Shown: positions 1-11,423 of the stretch, piece by piece
Position numbering within the stretch: position 1 is the first letter of the stretch
Layout of the letters: each line of letters begins with the position of its first letter
NCBI RefSeq assembly: GCF_011397635.1
Contig: NC_064766.1
Span: 42,831,600 to 42,895,599 of the forward strand
Source: Epinephelus fuscoguttatus
Lineage: Eukaryota; Chordata; Actinopteri; Perciformes; Serranidae
DNA length: 64,000 bases
Direction of reading: 5' to 3'
The notes under the pieces: generated by a model
Databases searched by the model: none
Told to the model about the DNA's origin: nothing
The model's input: only the letters and a program-made list of their open reading frames with translations
Position numbers and translations under genes: made by a program

Positions 1-117
1 TTCCCTCTCGGTATAAAGTAGCACAAAATGGAAATACCCAAAGTACAAGTACATCAGACTTGTACTTAAGTACAGTAGCTACTTGAGTAAATATACTTAG
101 TTACTGTCCATCACTGC
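1..117. mobile_element. End of a hAT-like non-autonomous element (MITE fragment)
   Basis: The text is dominated by 'acttgagtaaatatacttag' and stops at 'tccatcactg', the reverse complement of a CAGTGATGGA-type terminus. From memory this matches a very common fish MITE with a CAGTGGTGGAA-type end. Only one end lies in the window, so target duplications cannot be checked. Confidence 0.5.
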
Positions 118-1080
118 ATTTGTCTCATCATTATGCTTTCTGTCTACATTTTTATGGAGACGTGACAGTTTACTTGGTACACCTAGAACAAACAACAGCA
201 GTTTAACATTTTATTGAAGCGTTGAGTTGTAGATTGTGGTGCTGTTGAACTGTACTGGATTACACTGACAGCAGTTTGTCATTTAGTCTGTCCTCACCAA
301 TATAAATGGATCAAACAGGTCAGATGTGAAGAGGAGAAGTTTATTCAGACATCAGGTATACAATTCATATCAGATAATCAATATTTACAATGCTGTTGAA
401 TAAATACTACAATAAATACAATTAATCTGTAAATACAATAAATAAATTACAATAAATTCTTAAAATCATTATTGAATGGTAAAAACACATGGGCCTACTA
501 CAGAGATATCAGTGACGAGCTTAAAAGGACGACCAGAGAGAGGCTGCTCTCTGTGGGGCAGCCTGAGCGCTCATACACATGTTTATTATCTAGCCGACCT
601 CACATTCAGCTGGGCTCTATATTAAAACATCGACCACGAGTCTGACGTTTAAACTACGCATGAAAACACTACGTTCTGTGACAAAACAACCGTAACATAT
701 CGGTATGGCTAATTATGGCTTACAATTGTGCGCCTTTCCCTCACTTGTCATTTTCTGATGACTGTTGCGAAATGCATGCTGGGATACCTGGCTGTCTGAA
801 GTCCACACAAGTCTGCTCCGATGCATCCCTGGTGAAATGGGTGTGGCGAGAACACATCCAGGAATTTGGACTGAACTTGGCCAGATGTGAACTTTGAATT
901 GGAACGATGCTTGGGCTGTGACTGATGACGTGTCACAAGTCCACAAGAACACAAGTCTGCACAAGAACACATGTTGAGAAACGGCTTTTCCCTTCAGTCC
1001 GTACAGGAAGTCACAGACACACTCACATCCTGTCCCAAATGATGTCAATTCATTAAAAAAGTGATCAGACCCATATATCA
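118..1080. other. Gene-free stretch, nothing recognised
   Basis: AT-rich sequence with short open frames on both strands around 713-1048 that have no family resemblance, no splice context and overlap each other. I see no gene, RNA or clear transposon here. Confidence 0.5.
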
Positions 1081-1084
1081 GTTT

Positions 1085-1170
1085 GTTTGGTGCGGTTTAG
1101 TTTATTAGGATCCCCAATCTTCCTGGGGTCCAACACATCACATGATACAGTAGAAAACACTGCAACACAA
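1085..1170 (-). mobile_element. LINE-type 3' end fragment
   Basis: Contains 'ttattaggatccccaatctt' followed by 'cctggggtccaac'. I remember this as a frequent fish interspersed-repeat end. No coding part is present. Strand is inferred from the usual orientation of that end and is uncertain. Confidence 0.35.
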
Positions 1171-1199
1171 TAAAGCACAACAAGCAAACAAAACAAATT

Positions 1200-2384
1200 C
1201 TACGGTCCGGGTATCATCAGATAATTCGTAATTCATTCATAATTCAAAAACCAAAAACGGTAAATCTGTTATTTGATTCAAAACAAAAAAAACAAGAGTA
1301 CCCAAGGAAAACGTTTTTGGTGTCAGAATCAAATAACGAAAAACCAATCAAACCCGGCCCATTTTTGGTTTTTGCCGATTCGTTTTACCGTTATTCCTTT
1401 TTGAACTGAATATTGAACAGGACTGCGGACATTCAGCCAATTTGTTTTTGCGTTTGAAACCAAAAACGGAAGTCACCTGTTTTTTTTCCTTTTTTCATTT
1501 TAAACCAAAAAATGAAAAACGAAATCACGTCATCTATTCCTTTTTTGTTTCCAAACAAAAAACCAGAAAACCAGTTTTGGTTTTTGCAAATTCATTTTTT
1601 CATTTCTCATTTGGGACAGACAGTAGCACGTTGGGCAGACAGGAAGCGGAAGTGAAGTGTAAAAACGTCAAAATGAAATCCATTCTACCAAAATATATAT
1701 ATATATAAATATATATATAATATTTATGGGTAGAATGGCTATTAAAAATGTAACACCCAACATTATGCAAGCACAGGATCTAATAAAATAAATAAATAGG
1801 CCTACATATGCTATGCATATGAAATATATTTTATCCAAAAAACGTGTGAAATATTATGTAGTTGCGTAGTGTGAATTAATAGCCTAATTAATTACACATG
1901 TGGAAATAGCCTGTGTCGTCCTTTGTTAACCATTTCACATACAGATGTTACTCATTTCAGTGCCGCAGCCACAGTGAAGCGGGTGAAATAATTGATCCAG
2001 GAGTAGCTGCAGTGCAAAACAACAACCAGCAGGTGGCACATGTGAGCAGTTGAGATGCAGCGTCCAACTGAAACTGTTTGAGAATTAGCAGTAGGCTACT
2101 GTTGTATTTTCTGCTGGACCTGAACAGTATACTAACTCGTTACACAGTCTTAAGAGGACAACTGGACACTGATGATGTCATACTTCCTGTTTTCCCCTCG
2201 TTACCGCATCATTTCCTGTAACTCGGAGGTCACAATAATAACGAGAGAAGAGACAGATGAGTGTCCAATCGTGTCCAACAAAACAAACACCTGTCAACAG
2301 GTAAATCATACCGAGACAAGTGTTCCTAATAAACTGGACACTGAGTGTTGCAGTCAGTGTGAGGACACCTGCTGGAGGACGAAT
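1200..2384. other. AT-rich repeat-like sequence without a gene
   Basis: Bases 1200-1640 hold many short A- and T-rich palindromic words (aaaccaaaaac / gtttttggttt) suggesting an old MITE. A short (AT)n run sits at 1691-1720. The open frame at 1442-1708 is an A/T-composition artefact. Bases 1740-2384 look unique but show no coding signature. Confidence 0.35.
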
Positions 2385-2617
2385 CATGTCCAGGTGTCTC
2401 TGTCTGTCCTCAGGTGTGATGTAGGAGTCATGTCCAGGTGTCTCTGTCTGTCCTCAGGTGTGATGTAGGAGTCATGTCCAGGTGTTTCTGTCTGTCCTCA
2501 GGTGTGATGTAGGAATCATGTCCAGGTGTCTCTGTCTCTGTCTGTCCTCAGGTGTGATGTAAGGATCATGTCCAGGTGTCTCTGTCTCTGTCTGTCCTCA
2601 GGTGTGATGTATGAGTC
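2385..2617 (+). repeat. Minisatellite (42-50 bp units) carrying an acceptor-like site and ATG
   Basis: About five copies of a unit containing 'ctgtctgtcctcag', then 'gtgtgatgtaggagtcatgt'. The last unit runs directly into the C7orf25-like start codon. Each unit therefore repeats a polypyrimidine tract, an AG acceptor and the ATGTC of the start-codon context. Some units carry an extra 'ctctgt' that lengthens them by 6 bp. Confidence 0.8.
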
Positions 2618-2917
2618 ATGTCTCTGCAGACGGTGCTGCAGCCGAGAATAAGCTCCGCCCAGGCGTTGCTGCATCGGGCGGAGCACCTCTGTCAAGGTGT
2701 GGAGGGTCACCAGAAGCTGTGTGGTAAACTGCGGGCGGAGCTGCGCTTCCTGCGACGGGTGGAGGCCGGAGAGCTGCAGGTCAAAGAGTCTCACCTGCAC
2801 AGCACCAACCTGACTCACCTGATGGCCATTGTGGAGTCGGTGGAGAGTCTGGAGGACATGGTCGCTCTGCTGCATGCCTTCACCTACCAGGACGCCGCCG
2901 GCTGCAGACAGACACTG
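2618..2917 (+). CDS. c7orf25: C7orf25 (UPF0415)-like protein, N-terminal 100 codons only
   Basis: The frame opens with ATG at 2618 and reads MSLQTVLQPRISSAQALLHR, which from memory aligns without gaps to the start of human C7orf25, a conserved vertebrate protein of unknown function of about 420 residues. Further matches are KLCGKLRAELRFL, KESHLHSTNLTHL, AIVESVESLEDMV and the RQTL near residue 97. After residue 100 the similarity stops abruptly: the family continues with VVDVV-like residues, whereas here the frame enters unrelated sequence and ends at 3034. I see no good donor at the break. Either this is a truncated duplicate or a rearrangement has displaced the remaining ~320 codons. The surviving part has no stop or frameshift, so the break may be recent. 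An upstream AG acceptor at about 2600 fits a 5' UTR intron. I am confident of the family and unsure whether the gene is functional. Confidence 0.75.
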
Positions 2918-3104
2918 TTTTGGGGTGCTGCTGCGGGGGTGGATTGCCTTAAAAAGGCAGTGTCTCCTCTGTCTCATGTAGCTTTCAGTTTTGGCAGCAG
3001 TTCTTTTCTTTTCAGTCAGACAGCATCCATGTAGTCCACATTTATATAGATCTTGGTACCCTTGAGGTTCCTGGCTGTCTGTAGAAGTGGAGATCTGTCT
3101 TTGT
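2918..3104. other. Unrecognised sequence after the C7orf25-like break
   Basis: The sequence changes character at the break and includes 'ctttcagttttggcagcagt' and a C/T-rich run. Neither strand shows C7orf25 continuation. It may be part of whatever element truncated the gene. Confidence 0.3.
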
Positions 3105-3960
3105 AATAGGGCCGTAATGGTACATGTATTTGTGTCGAACCGTTCGGTACGCGACTTTCGGTTCGGCACGACCCTGTACCAAATTATTGGGCGCAGGATA
3201 TTATCTTATTTTGTTTTGTTTTAATTCTGTTTTTGCGAGCCGAACCATTTAAAATATCTAGTTCCTTGACGGACATAATTGAGTGACGGACCGAGTCCGA
3301 CCATAAATCTCCGCTTTCACTTTGTGCAGCGCATTCTCGCATTTTGACAACATGGCAAGTGAGCCTGACGAACCTGAAGACCCACCCGCAAACCTTAAGT
3401 CCTCCGTTTGGGAACACTTTGGTTTCAGGGTAAAATATGAAGATGGAAATAAACAAGTGGACAAGACAAAAGCAGTGTGCCGACACTGCAGAACAGTGGT
3501 CGGGTATGTGCTTGGAAACACGTCTAACATGCTAACGCATCTAAAGCGACACCACCCGAGTTTGAACGTTAACCGGCACGACTAGAAAAAGCAATCTGGT
3601 GCAAACTACGATATCGTTGTCGTTTAAAAAGAAAGAGCGTTTCCCTGACCATCGCGCTAAAGAAATAACCAACGCCATTGGAGTTGATTAAAATTGTTTA
3701 AGCTGCACTTTAGATATAAGCATGTTTTGTTTACTGCACTTTAACAAAGTAGGAAAGCTAAGTAAGTTCCTAGTAAAACTGAATCTGAGCAGGCTTTAAA
3801 GCTGACCAGCTGCACTATACTTTTTATTTTAATTGAGTAAAACTGTTAAAGCAGAAATGTATATTTATATTTTTCATTCAAAAAATGTGTTAAAAAAACA
3901 GCAGGATTTTATTTTTCACTTTTATATTTCTATTTTCATTCAAACAATGTGAAAAAGCAG
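3105..3960 (+). mobile_element. Internally deleted hAT transposon with BED-finger ORF
   Basis: Starts near 'agggccgtaatggtacatg' (hAT ends typically read CAGGG). It contains a BED-finger reading frame at 3352-3585, then a remnant around 3590-3690, and loses most of the transposase. The remainder to about 3960 is AT-rich non-coding sequence. The distal inverted repeat is not seen, so the element is truncated or joined to the next one. Confidence 0.6.
3352..3585 (+). pseudogene. hAT transposase N-terminus: BED-type zinc finger
   Basis: Starting at MASEPDEPEDPP, the 77-residue frame contains SSVWEHFGF, then CRHCRTVVGYV and HLKRHHP. This is the C-x2-C ... H-x3-5-H arrangement of a BED zinc finger (DNA binding in hAT transposases and ZBED proteins). 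The frame stops at 3585, just after the finger. The RNase H-like catalytic part and the dimerisation domain are missing, so this is a relic. A domesticated ZBED gene is unlikely because of the early stop. Confidence 0.65.
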
Positions 3961-4135
3961 AACTTCTGAACTTCTCTTGAAATCACATGCAATCGTGTGC
4001 TTGTAGAGTCCATAATGATCTGTATAAAACTTTTAAAATTATCTTGCTGCTGCTGCAATAGTTCATTTACCTGTGCTAATGAAACATAATCCTCCTCCGT
4101 TTTTGCTTCAGATTTATTCTTAGGTGACATTTTGG
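3955..4135 (-). pseudogene. LINE ORF1 N-terminal fragment (L1/Tx1-like)
   Basis: The minus-strand frame from about 4132 reads MSPKNKSEAKTEED, then a Q/L-rich helical stretch (VNELLQQQQDNF). That resembles the start of L1/Tx1-type ORF1 proteins. It ends within about 60 residues and joins the neighbouring hAT remnant. Confidence 0.35.
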
Positions 4136-4350
4136 GTTCTCGTATCCAGGTAGCTGCTGCTGGAGCCTGGTGGCTAGGCTGCTGTTGATGCAGACAGACA
4201 GGACCAAATCCAGATCCTCCAGATATCTCTTTCAACTCTAGTCTGTTAATCAGCCCTAAACCTAAACTAGATTATAATTCATTTGAAAGCCTCGTTCTTA
4301 GTCTTTTACATCCGACCTGGAAAACCTCGCAGCCACTTTTATTTGTTATA

Positions 4351-4956
4351 GTGTACCGTGCTCCTGGCCCGTATTCTGAATTTGTATCTGAATTCTCAGA
4401 GTTTTTATCCAGTTTAGTTCTTAAATCAGATAAAGTTATTATTGTAGGCGATTTTAACATTCATGTCGACGTTGATAATGACTCCCTGGCTACCGCGTTT
4501 ATCTCATTATTAGACTCCATTGGCTTCAGTCAGGGTGTACATGAACCCACTCACTGTTTTAACCATACCCTCGATCTAGTTCTGACGTATGGAATTGAAA
4601 TTGATAACCTAACAGTCTTTCCACAGAATCCCTCGCTATCGGATCATTATCTGATTACTTTTGATTTCTTTTTACTCGATTACACGCCACTCAGCAACAG
4701 TTACTATACTAGATGTTTATCAGATAGTGCTGTCGCAAAATTTAAGGAAAAGATTACTTCGTCATTAAATTCAATACCAAGTCCCTCAGTAACAGAGGTT
4801 TCCTGTACCGACTTTGATCATTTTGTCGATAGCACCGTAGGCTCGCTGCGAACAACACTTGACTCTGTAGCTCCTCTTAAAAAGAAGTTAACAAAGCAAA
4901 GAAAGTTCGCTCCTTGGTATGACTCTCAAACCCGTAAGTTAAAACAAATATCATGA
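4351..4956 (+). pseudogene. L2 endonuclease domain fragment (copy A)
   Basis: Exonuclease-endonuclease-phosphatase type domain of a non-LTR retrotransposon, which nicks target DNA for target-primed reverse transcription. [20 protein letters not shown] and [11 protein letters not shown] match the conserved blocks. The N-terminal catalytic blocks are missing. The frame ends at a premature TGA where the other copies read CGA, so this copy is dead. Confidence 0.8.
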
Positions 4957-5192
4957 AAATTTGAAAGGAATTTTGGCAATTAACCAAACTGGAAGAATCT
5001 CGTTTAATCTGGACAGACAGTCTCAAAACTTATAAGAGGGGCCTCCGCAATGCCAGAGCAAACTATTCCTCAGCATTAATAGAAGACAATAAGAACAACC
5101 CCAGGTTTCTTTTCAGCACTGTAGCCAGGCTGACTGAGAGTCAAAGCTCTATTGAGCCTTGTATTCCTTTAGCCCTTAGCAGTAATGATTTT

Positions 5193-6769
5193 ATGAGCTT
5201 TTTTAATGACAAAATTCTAACTATTAGAGGCAAAATTCATGACCTCCTGTCCTCAGATAGTACCTATCTAACCTCAAACACAGCTGTAAAACATAATATA
5301 TATTTAGATTGCTTCTCCCCAATTTCTCTTCAAGAATTGACTGCAGTGATTTCTTCATCTAAATCATCAACGTGTCTCTTAGACCCCATCCCAACTAGGC
5401 TACTTAAGGAGGTCTTTCCTTTAGTTAACACTCATATATTAGATATGATCAATATATCCTTATTAACAGGCTATGTACCACAGTCTTTTAAGGTAGCTGT
5501 AATTAAACGTCTACTAAAAAAGCCCACCCTGGATCCAGAGGTGTTAGCCAACTATAGACCAATATCTAATCTTCCCTTTATGTCAAAGATCCTTGAGAAA
5601 GTAGTCGCAGACCAGCTGTGTGATTTTCCCCATGATAATAATCTATTTGAGGAATTTCAGTCAGGATTTAGAGTGCATCATAGCACTGAGACAGCTCTAG
5701 TTAAAATTACAAATGACCTTCTGATTGCTTCAGACAAAGGACTTGTCTCTGTACTTGTTTTATTAGATCTTAGTACGGCGTTTGACACTATTGACCATCT
5801 AATTCTACTGCAGAGACTGGAACACTTAATTGGCCTAAAAGGTTCTGCACTGAGCTGGTTTAAATCTTATTTATCTGATCGTTTTCAGTTTGTTGACGTT
5901 CATAATGAATCATCCTTATGTACCAAAGTTTGTTTTGGAGTTCTGTGCTCGGACCAATCCTATTTACTCTATATATGCTTCCTTTAGGTAACATCATTAG
6001 AAATCACTCTATAAATTTCCATTGTTATGCGGATGATACTCAGTTGTATTTATCTGTGAAGCCAGAAGAAAGTAATCAATTAACACAACTCAGAGACTCT
6101 TTATCTGATGACATAGTTTCTCTAGATGGCATTGCTCTGGCCTCTAGCACTACCGTAAGAAACCTCGGAGTAATATTTGATCAAGATTTGTCTTTTAATT
6201 CTCATTTAAAACAAACCTCACGGACTGCATTTTTTCATCTGCGTAATATTGCGAAAATTAGGCCTATCCTGCCCCGAAAAGATGCAGAAAAATTGGTCCA
6301 CGCTTTTGTTACCTCAAGGCTGGATTACTGTAACTCTCTATTATCAGGTAGCTCTAGTAAGTCCTTAAAAACTCTCCAGCTAATTCAGAATGCAGCAGCA
6401 CGTGTACTAACAGGAACTAAGAAACAAGATCATATTTCTCCTGTTTTAGCTTCTCTGCACTGGCTCCCTGTAAAATCCAGAATTGAATTTAAAATCCTAC
6501 TGTTAACTTATAAAGCTCTAAATGGTCAAGCTCCGTCATATCTTAGAGAGCTCATAGTGCCTTCTTATCCCACCAGAACACTGTGCTCTGAGAACGCAGG
6601 GTTACTCGTGGTCCCTAAAGTCTCCAAAAGTAGATCAGGAGCCAGAGCCTTCAGCTATCAGGCTCCTCTCCTGTGGAATCATCTTCCTGTTACGGTCCGG
6701 GAGGCAGACACCGTCTCCACATTTAAGACTAGACTTAAGACTTTCCTCTTTGATAAAGCTTATAGTTAG
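5193..6769 (+). pseudogene. L2 reverse transcriptase and C-terminal region (copy A, frameshifted)
   Basis: Two overlapping frames (5193-5987 and 5918-6769) together give an RT with [34 protein letters not shown] and the long L2 C-terminus ending FLFDKAYS. The frame change coincides with loss of the PQG turn of the catalytic core. The stretch after YADD is also deleted. Confidence 0.85.
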
Positions 6770-7242
6770 GGCTGGCTCAGGCTTGTCCTGTACCAGCCCC
6801 TAGTTAGGCTGACTTAGGCCTAGTCTGCCGGAGGACCCCCCTATAATACACCGGGCCCCTTCTCTCCTTCTCTCTCTCTCTCTCTCGTATTCTATTACTG
6901 CATCTAGCTAACCCGGCCATTCTGGATGTCACTAACTCGGCTTCTTCTCCGGAGCCTTTGTGCTCCACTGTCTCTCAGATTAACTCATATCACAGCGGTG
7001 CCTGGACAGCGTGACGTGTGTGGTTGTGCTGCTGCCGTGGTCCTGCCAGATGCCTCCTGCTGCTGCTGCCATCATTAGTCATTAGTCATACTTCTACTGT
7101 TATTATACACATATGACTATTGTCACACATGTATGCTGCCAGATATTAATACATACTTTCAACATATTGTACCGCAGTAGCCAGAACTATAACTATAATA
7201 TTATTACTTTCATTAATGTTGTTGTAAGCTACTGTCATTACC

Positions 7243-7282
<40 letters not shown>

Positions 7283-7552
7283 ATTGTGTCATGTGGATTA
7301 CTGTTAATTTATTATGTTGATCTGTTCTGTACGACATCTATTGCACGTCTGTCCGTCCTGGAAGAGGGATCCCTCCTCAGTTGCTCTTCCTGAGGTTTCT
7401 ACCGTTTTTTCCCCGTTAAAGGGTTTTTTGGGGAGTTTTTCCTGATCAGCTGTGAGGGTCATAAGGACAGAGGGATGTCGTATGCTGTAAAGCCCTGTGA
7501 GGCAAATTGTGATTTGTGATATTGGCCTTTATAAATAAAATTGATTGATTGA

Positions 7553-7794
7553 TCCTCTTAAATTATTAATCCACAGCCACAAGTTGTTGTGGCTGTGGAT
7601 TGATAGTTTAAGACTGTTCTCAGTCTCCAGTTGTTTTAATTATGACAGACTGATTTATTAAAATGCTTCACAGGTGATCTGTAGTTTATGTTCATGGTTT
7701 ATCCTCCATTTTACATGTATTTTCATGTAAATCAGTATCATATCAGTTTCACCTGTCCCCTCAACTACAGAGGCTATGAATTGTGTTTGACAAT
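7553..7794. other. Short spacer between transposons
   Basis: Unique-looking AT-rich sequence with the short inverted pair 'ccacagccacaa'/'ttgtggctgtgg' at about 7572-7600, which could form a small hairpin. No gene seen. Confidence 0.3.
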
Positions 7795-8374
7795 AGTTCA
7801 AATAAACACAAGAAGTTTGTGCTCTAGAGAAAGGATCAGCACTCAGTGAATAACCTCCTAAGCCCTATGATAAGCTAATATGGCAAGGCTTAACTATACA
7901 GACCAGTGAGCAGTGATAACTAACATGTCTTTGGGGTCATCAGGTGGGAACCTCCTTTCACTAGTGTTTCGTCTAGTTGGTCCCACGACACCTCCAGGAG
8001 GCTAGACAGTGATCTCTGGCGTCCCAGAGACACTCCCCTAATGCCAGGTCTCACTGCTCCCCACACCAACCCAACAACCTCCTTTACCTTACTTACACGT
8101 GGCTTTCTCAGCCCAAACAGCACTGCCACCTTCAACAAACCCAGGCTCCGTACATGCAAGCTCCAGGTAGAAGCAGTGCTGATACTACCTTTCCTAGCAC
8201 ATTCACCATACTCTATTTCACATGCTACATAGCATAACTACAATATAAGCTAAAGTTAAAGGAGATAAATGAACTTACAGGATCAGCAAACACACTCACC
8301 TTGCAGCATGATCTCAAATAAAAGGGATTCAAATAGGCCACTCCCACACTTAAATAACCTTCCTCTTCCTTCCG
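7795..8374 (-). mobile_element. 3' part of a LINE, second copy of the element at 41.5-44.1 kb
   Basis: Read on the minus strand, this matches 41990-42112 followed directly by 43595-44057 with few differences. It shows the uninterrupted form of that element ('ctcctttaactttagcttat'). It includes a 79-codon frame (7920-8159) ending [11 protein letters not shown] that is shared by both copies. Ends are judged from where the similarity stops. Confidence 0.75.
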
Positions 8375-8499
8375 GTGACAATGTGGTGAGGAGTGGCTTC
8401 TTGCTGAAGAGGCAGAGAGACGCTTTAACCATATTTGCTAAATAATGTACACCAAAGTTATCATTCTGTATGCTTTAACGTGGCTAAGAGTCATAACTC

Positions 8500-9463
8500 A
8501 TGTCCAGAGCAAAAAACTCTCGTGTTAAGAACACGCTTGGCCCGAAAATCAACAAAGTATTTTCGACACAGCCCCGGGCTAGAAAGGCTGCTAGCATCGA
8601 AGCTAACGTTAGCTGCGAAGCCAACAGCGAGGTTACAGCGAACAGGATGGCTGGAGACAACGCGGAGATACTGAGTGAAATTTGCAGCATGAACGAAGGT
8701 CTGCAACAGAAAATACAGAAGGTGGAAGATGACGTGACAGCCTTAGATAACCTGGACTCACTGAAATCGGACGTGGCTAAGCTACGATCCAGAACCAGCG
8801 AGGCCGAGGATCAGATCTCACAGCTGGAAGATGAGAAAAGCCGACTGGTCTACCTGACGTGGAGCATGGATGGCAAGATAACACAGCTCAAGGCTCGCCT
8901 CAAGTACCAGGAAAACTACAGCAGGAGAAGCAATATCCGGATCAAAGGAATACCAGAAGGCACAGAAAATGGGAATAAAGTGATGGACTGTGTGACAGAC
9001 GTGTTGCGGTGTCTGTTTACGAGCACTTCAGAAAACGTGGAAAAAACATGACCATCGAGAGGGCACACCGGATACCCTCAACAAGACGTAACCCACAGGA
9101 CCGCCAAATCGCCAGACCCCGCCATGTCCTGGTGAGATGTCTGCGGCCAAGGACCTGGGGACATTTCAGTGGAAAGGTGTCAAAGTGGATTTCTTCCCGG
9201 ACTTCACGAAAGATGTTCAGGACAAGAGAAACAAATTCACAGAGGTCAGATGTCTATGCATGAAACGTGGACTGCAATACTCAATGCAGTACCTGGCAGT
9301 GTTTTGGGTGACAGTTGGTGAAACGAGGCACCGCTTTGAGGACGCAGCGGCAGCAAGGAGGTGTATTGACAACCATCATCCGGCTGAGGAAGCTAAACAG
9401 ACCGGAGCTCAATACGGACAGGACAGTGTTGATTCACACCATGTTGTGTTCCGAAATTTGTAA
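8500..9463 (+). pseudogene. L1/Tx1 ORF1 protein (RNA-binding chaperone), frameshifted
   Basis: From 8500 the frame gives a basic N-terminus, then a heptad-rich coiled coil (about residues 60-125, KVEDDVTALDNLDSLKSDVA), then YQENYSRRSNIRIKGIPEG, the hallmark of the L1 ORF1 RRM region. The first frame stops at 9051. The C-terminal domain continues in other frames to about 9463 (FQWKGVKVDFFPDFT, FTEVRCL). L1 ORF1p binds its own RNA and helps form the retrotransposition particle. This copy is disrupted. Confidence 0.8.
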
Positions 9464-10035
9464 CTGGGACATTATGTAAGTACAAGACTCACTGCATAGG
9501 GCTACACACACACTAATATGGTGTGGTTTGTGTGGACATCTCTAATTCAGCTGCAAAAGCAGCTGCTTTTTGTTAAAATACTGAATATGCTTCTTTGTTT
9601 TATAGACCTTATTTCAAGTATCTGTGTTTTCATAGTTTATATTCTTCATTGGTGAGCTAAATGTTCAATGTTTGGAAACACTCAGGCAGTTTGATTTATG
9701 TAGTGTTATGACTTTTATGCTTACTCTGCTAATAGATGGGGTATTTTAAACCCATTCAGAAAGTTGTATTTGTTTGACGGCTATATTTTAGACCATAAAT
9801 ATGGCGGTTAAATTATACTTACAATACAGTTAAAGCGTCACCACTCGGAAGACTCAGGACATGTCATGTGGACCACAGGTTTGATGTCTGGGGTGGGAGA
9901 GGGGTATGAATCGGGGGTTTGTTATTTGTAATGGGGAAGAACGCCAGTCATGTTATTTTCTTTTTGTTCTGCACTGTATAGGACTTACAGGGTTTGTAGT
10001 TCATCAGTTCACATGTCAGATAATCACACAGCAAG

Positions 10036-10773
10036 GTGGAAATGGGAACCAGTATAATTAAGATTTCCTCCTGGAATGTAAATGGTTTGGGCTCTTATGT
10101 GAAAAGGCGAAGGGTGTTAAACTACCTGAAGCAAAGAAACCCGGATGTGGTGATGCTCCAGCAAACACATCTCTTGGAAAAAGATACTGCTAGGATTCAC
10201 GACAGATGGATTGGTGGGGCCTATCATAACACCTTTAACCAAAAAAAGCGGGGAGTGTCTATACTATTTTCAAAAAAAGTGAATGCTAAGGTAGAGAAAG
10301 AATTCAGAGATAAAGATGGGCAAATATTAATACTTTTGGTTAATCTGTCAGGGCAAAATATAATCTTAGGTAATTTGTATGCACCTAACGTGGAAGATCC
10401 AGATTTCTTTCTTCAACTTAAGAAAATAATTTTGGACTTTGGTAACTTCCCTGTTGTCTTAGGAGGTGATTACAACCAAGTACTTGATGGATTTTTAGAC
10501 AGATCCGGGACTGGTATTGTTCGACCATCTAGAACTCAGGACTCCATAAGAGCCATTTGCAAAGATATAGGACTCTATGATATATGGAGACTTCTAAATC
10601 CGACTGCCCGTGATTACACATTCTTCTCAAATAGACACTCAGTATTTTCATGTATCGATTACTTTTTGATTTCACACTCCCTGATTGAAAGTACTGGAGC
10701 ATGTAGTACACACACAATAGCTATAACAGATCATGCCCCCATTGACTTAGTCATTGCATCTGGAGAGGCTTGA
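10036..10773 (+). pseudogene. L1/Tx1 ORF2 endonuclease domain
   Basis: An AP-endonuclease-like domain: ISSWNVNGLGSYVKRRR (first catalytic block), VVMLQQTHL (E replaced by Q in the usual QETH motif), NLYAPN, VVLGGDYNQVLD and the late ITDHAPI block (SDH-like). The Q at the normally glutamate metal ligand would probably abolish nicking. The frame stops before the RT domain. Confidence 0.8.
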
Positions 10774-10794
10774 GAAAAATCTAAGGGCTGGCGG

Positions 10795-11157
10795 ATGAAT
10801 ACTAGTATTTTGCAGAGTGAGATGTCCTGTATAGGCCTCCGGACTCACATTAACACGTTTTTTGAAACAGCTTCACAGGCTAGTGTATGGGATGCCTTTA
10901 AAGCATACATACAGGGATTCCTGATACAACAAACAGCACTAATAAAAAAACAGGACAATGTAAAAATCTCTAATTATGAAGAAGATATTAAGCGGTTGGA
11001 AAAGGAATATTGGGAAAATCCTAATGAGGCATGTCTAGCCAGTTTGGTTAAGGCCAAATATGAACTAAATACTATCTTCACAAAAAAAGCTGAATACTCA
11101 CTGTACAGACTGAAACAAAGATGGTACGAATCAGGTGACAAGGCTAGAAATTACTAG
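10795..11157 (+). pseudogene. L1/Tx1 ORF2 linker between endonuclease and RT
   Basis: Helical, charged linker (EDIKRLEKEYWENP, then LKQRWYESGDKA) that in L1-type elements precedes the RT fingers. It stops at 11157 where intact elements continue. The frame resumes downstream in another register. Confidence 0.65.
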
Positions 11158-11423
11158 CCAGCCAACTGAAAGCCAGAGAAGCTGCCCATCAAATTGGAGG
11201 GATTAAAGACAAAAATGGGAAACTGGTAACCAATCATAAGGAAATTAGTGATGTATTTAGAGAGTTTTATGAGGGACTTTACAGCTCAGAGGGTCAGATG
11301 AATACAAACAAAGCAAGAGACTTCTTTCAACATTTAGATCTACCTAAACTGTCAGAGGAGAATATAAGGGATCTAAACAGCCCAATAACTCTTGAGGAGT
11401 TGAATAAAACAATCAAGCTACTT

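Larger units (their letters stand above)
4233..7552 (+). mobile_element. L2-clade LINE, copy A (5'-truncated)
   Basis: Begins at 'ctgttaatcagccctaaacc' inside the endonuclease region and ends in an ATTGATTGAT tail after 'ctttataaataaaattgatt', typical of L2/CR1-group 3' ends. It carries apurinic endonuclease motifs ([16 protein letters not shown]) at 4351-4956, then reverse transcriptase at 5193-5987 and 5918-6769. Lesions seen: a TGA at 4954-4956, loss of about 10 bases in the [11 protein letters not shown] motif near 5941, and a deletion of about 110 bases after YADD near 6085. The roughly 780-bp 3' UTR contains CT-rich microsatellites. It cannot encode an active protein. Confidence 0.9.

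Noticed and set aside
713..1048. Overlapping 60-111-codon frames near the left edge
   Set aside because: Mutually antisense, no family resemblance and no splice or promoter evidence.
3352..3585. Domesticated ZBED-type host gene
   Set aside because: The frame ends right after the BED finger and adjoining DNA is decayed hAT sequence.
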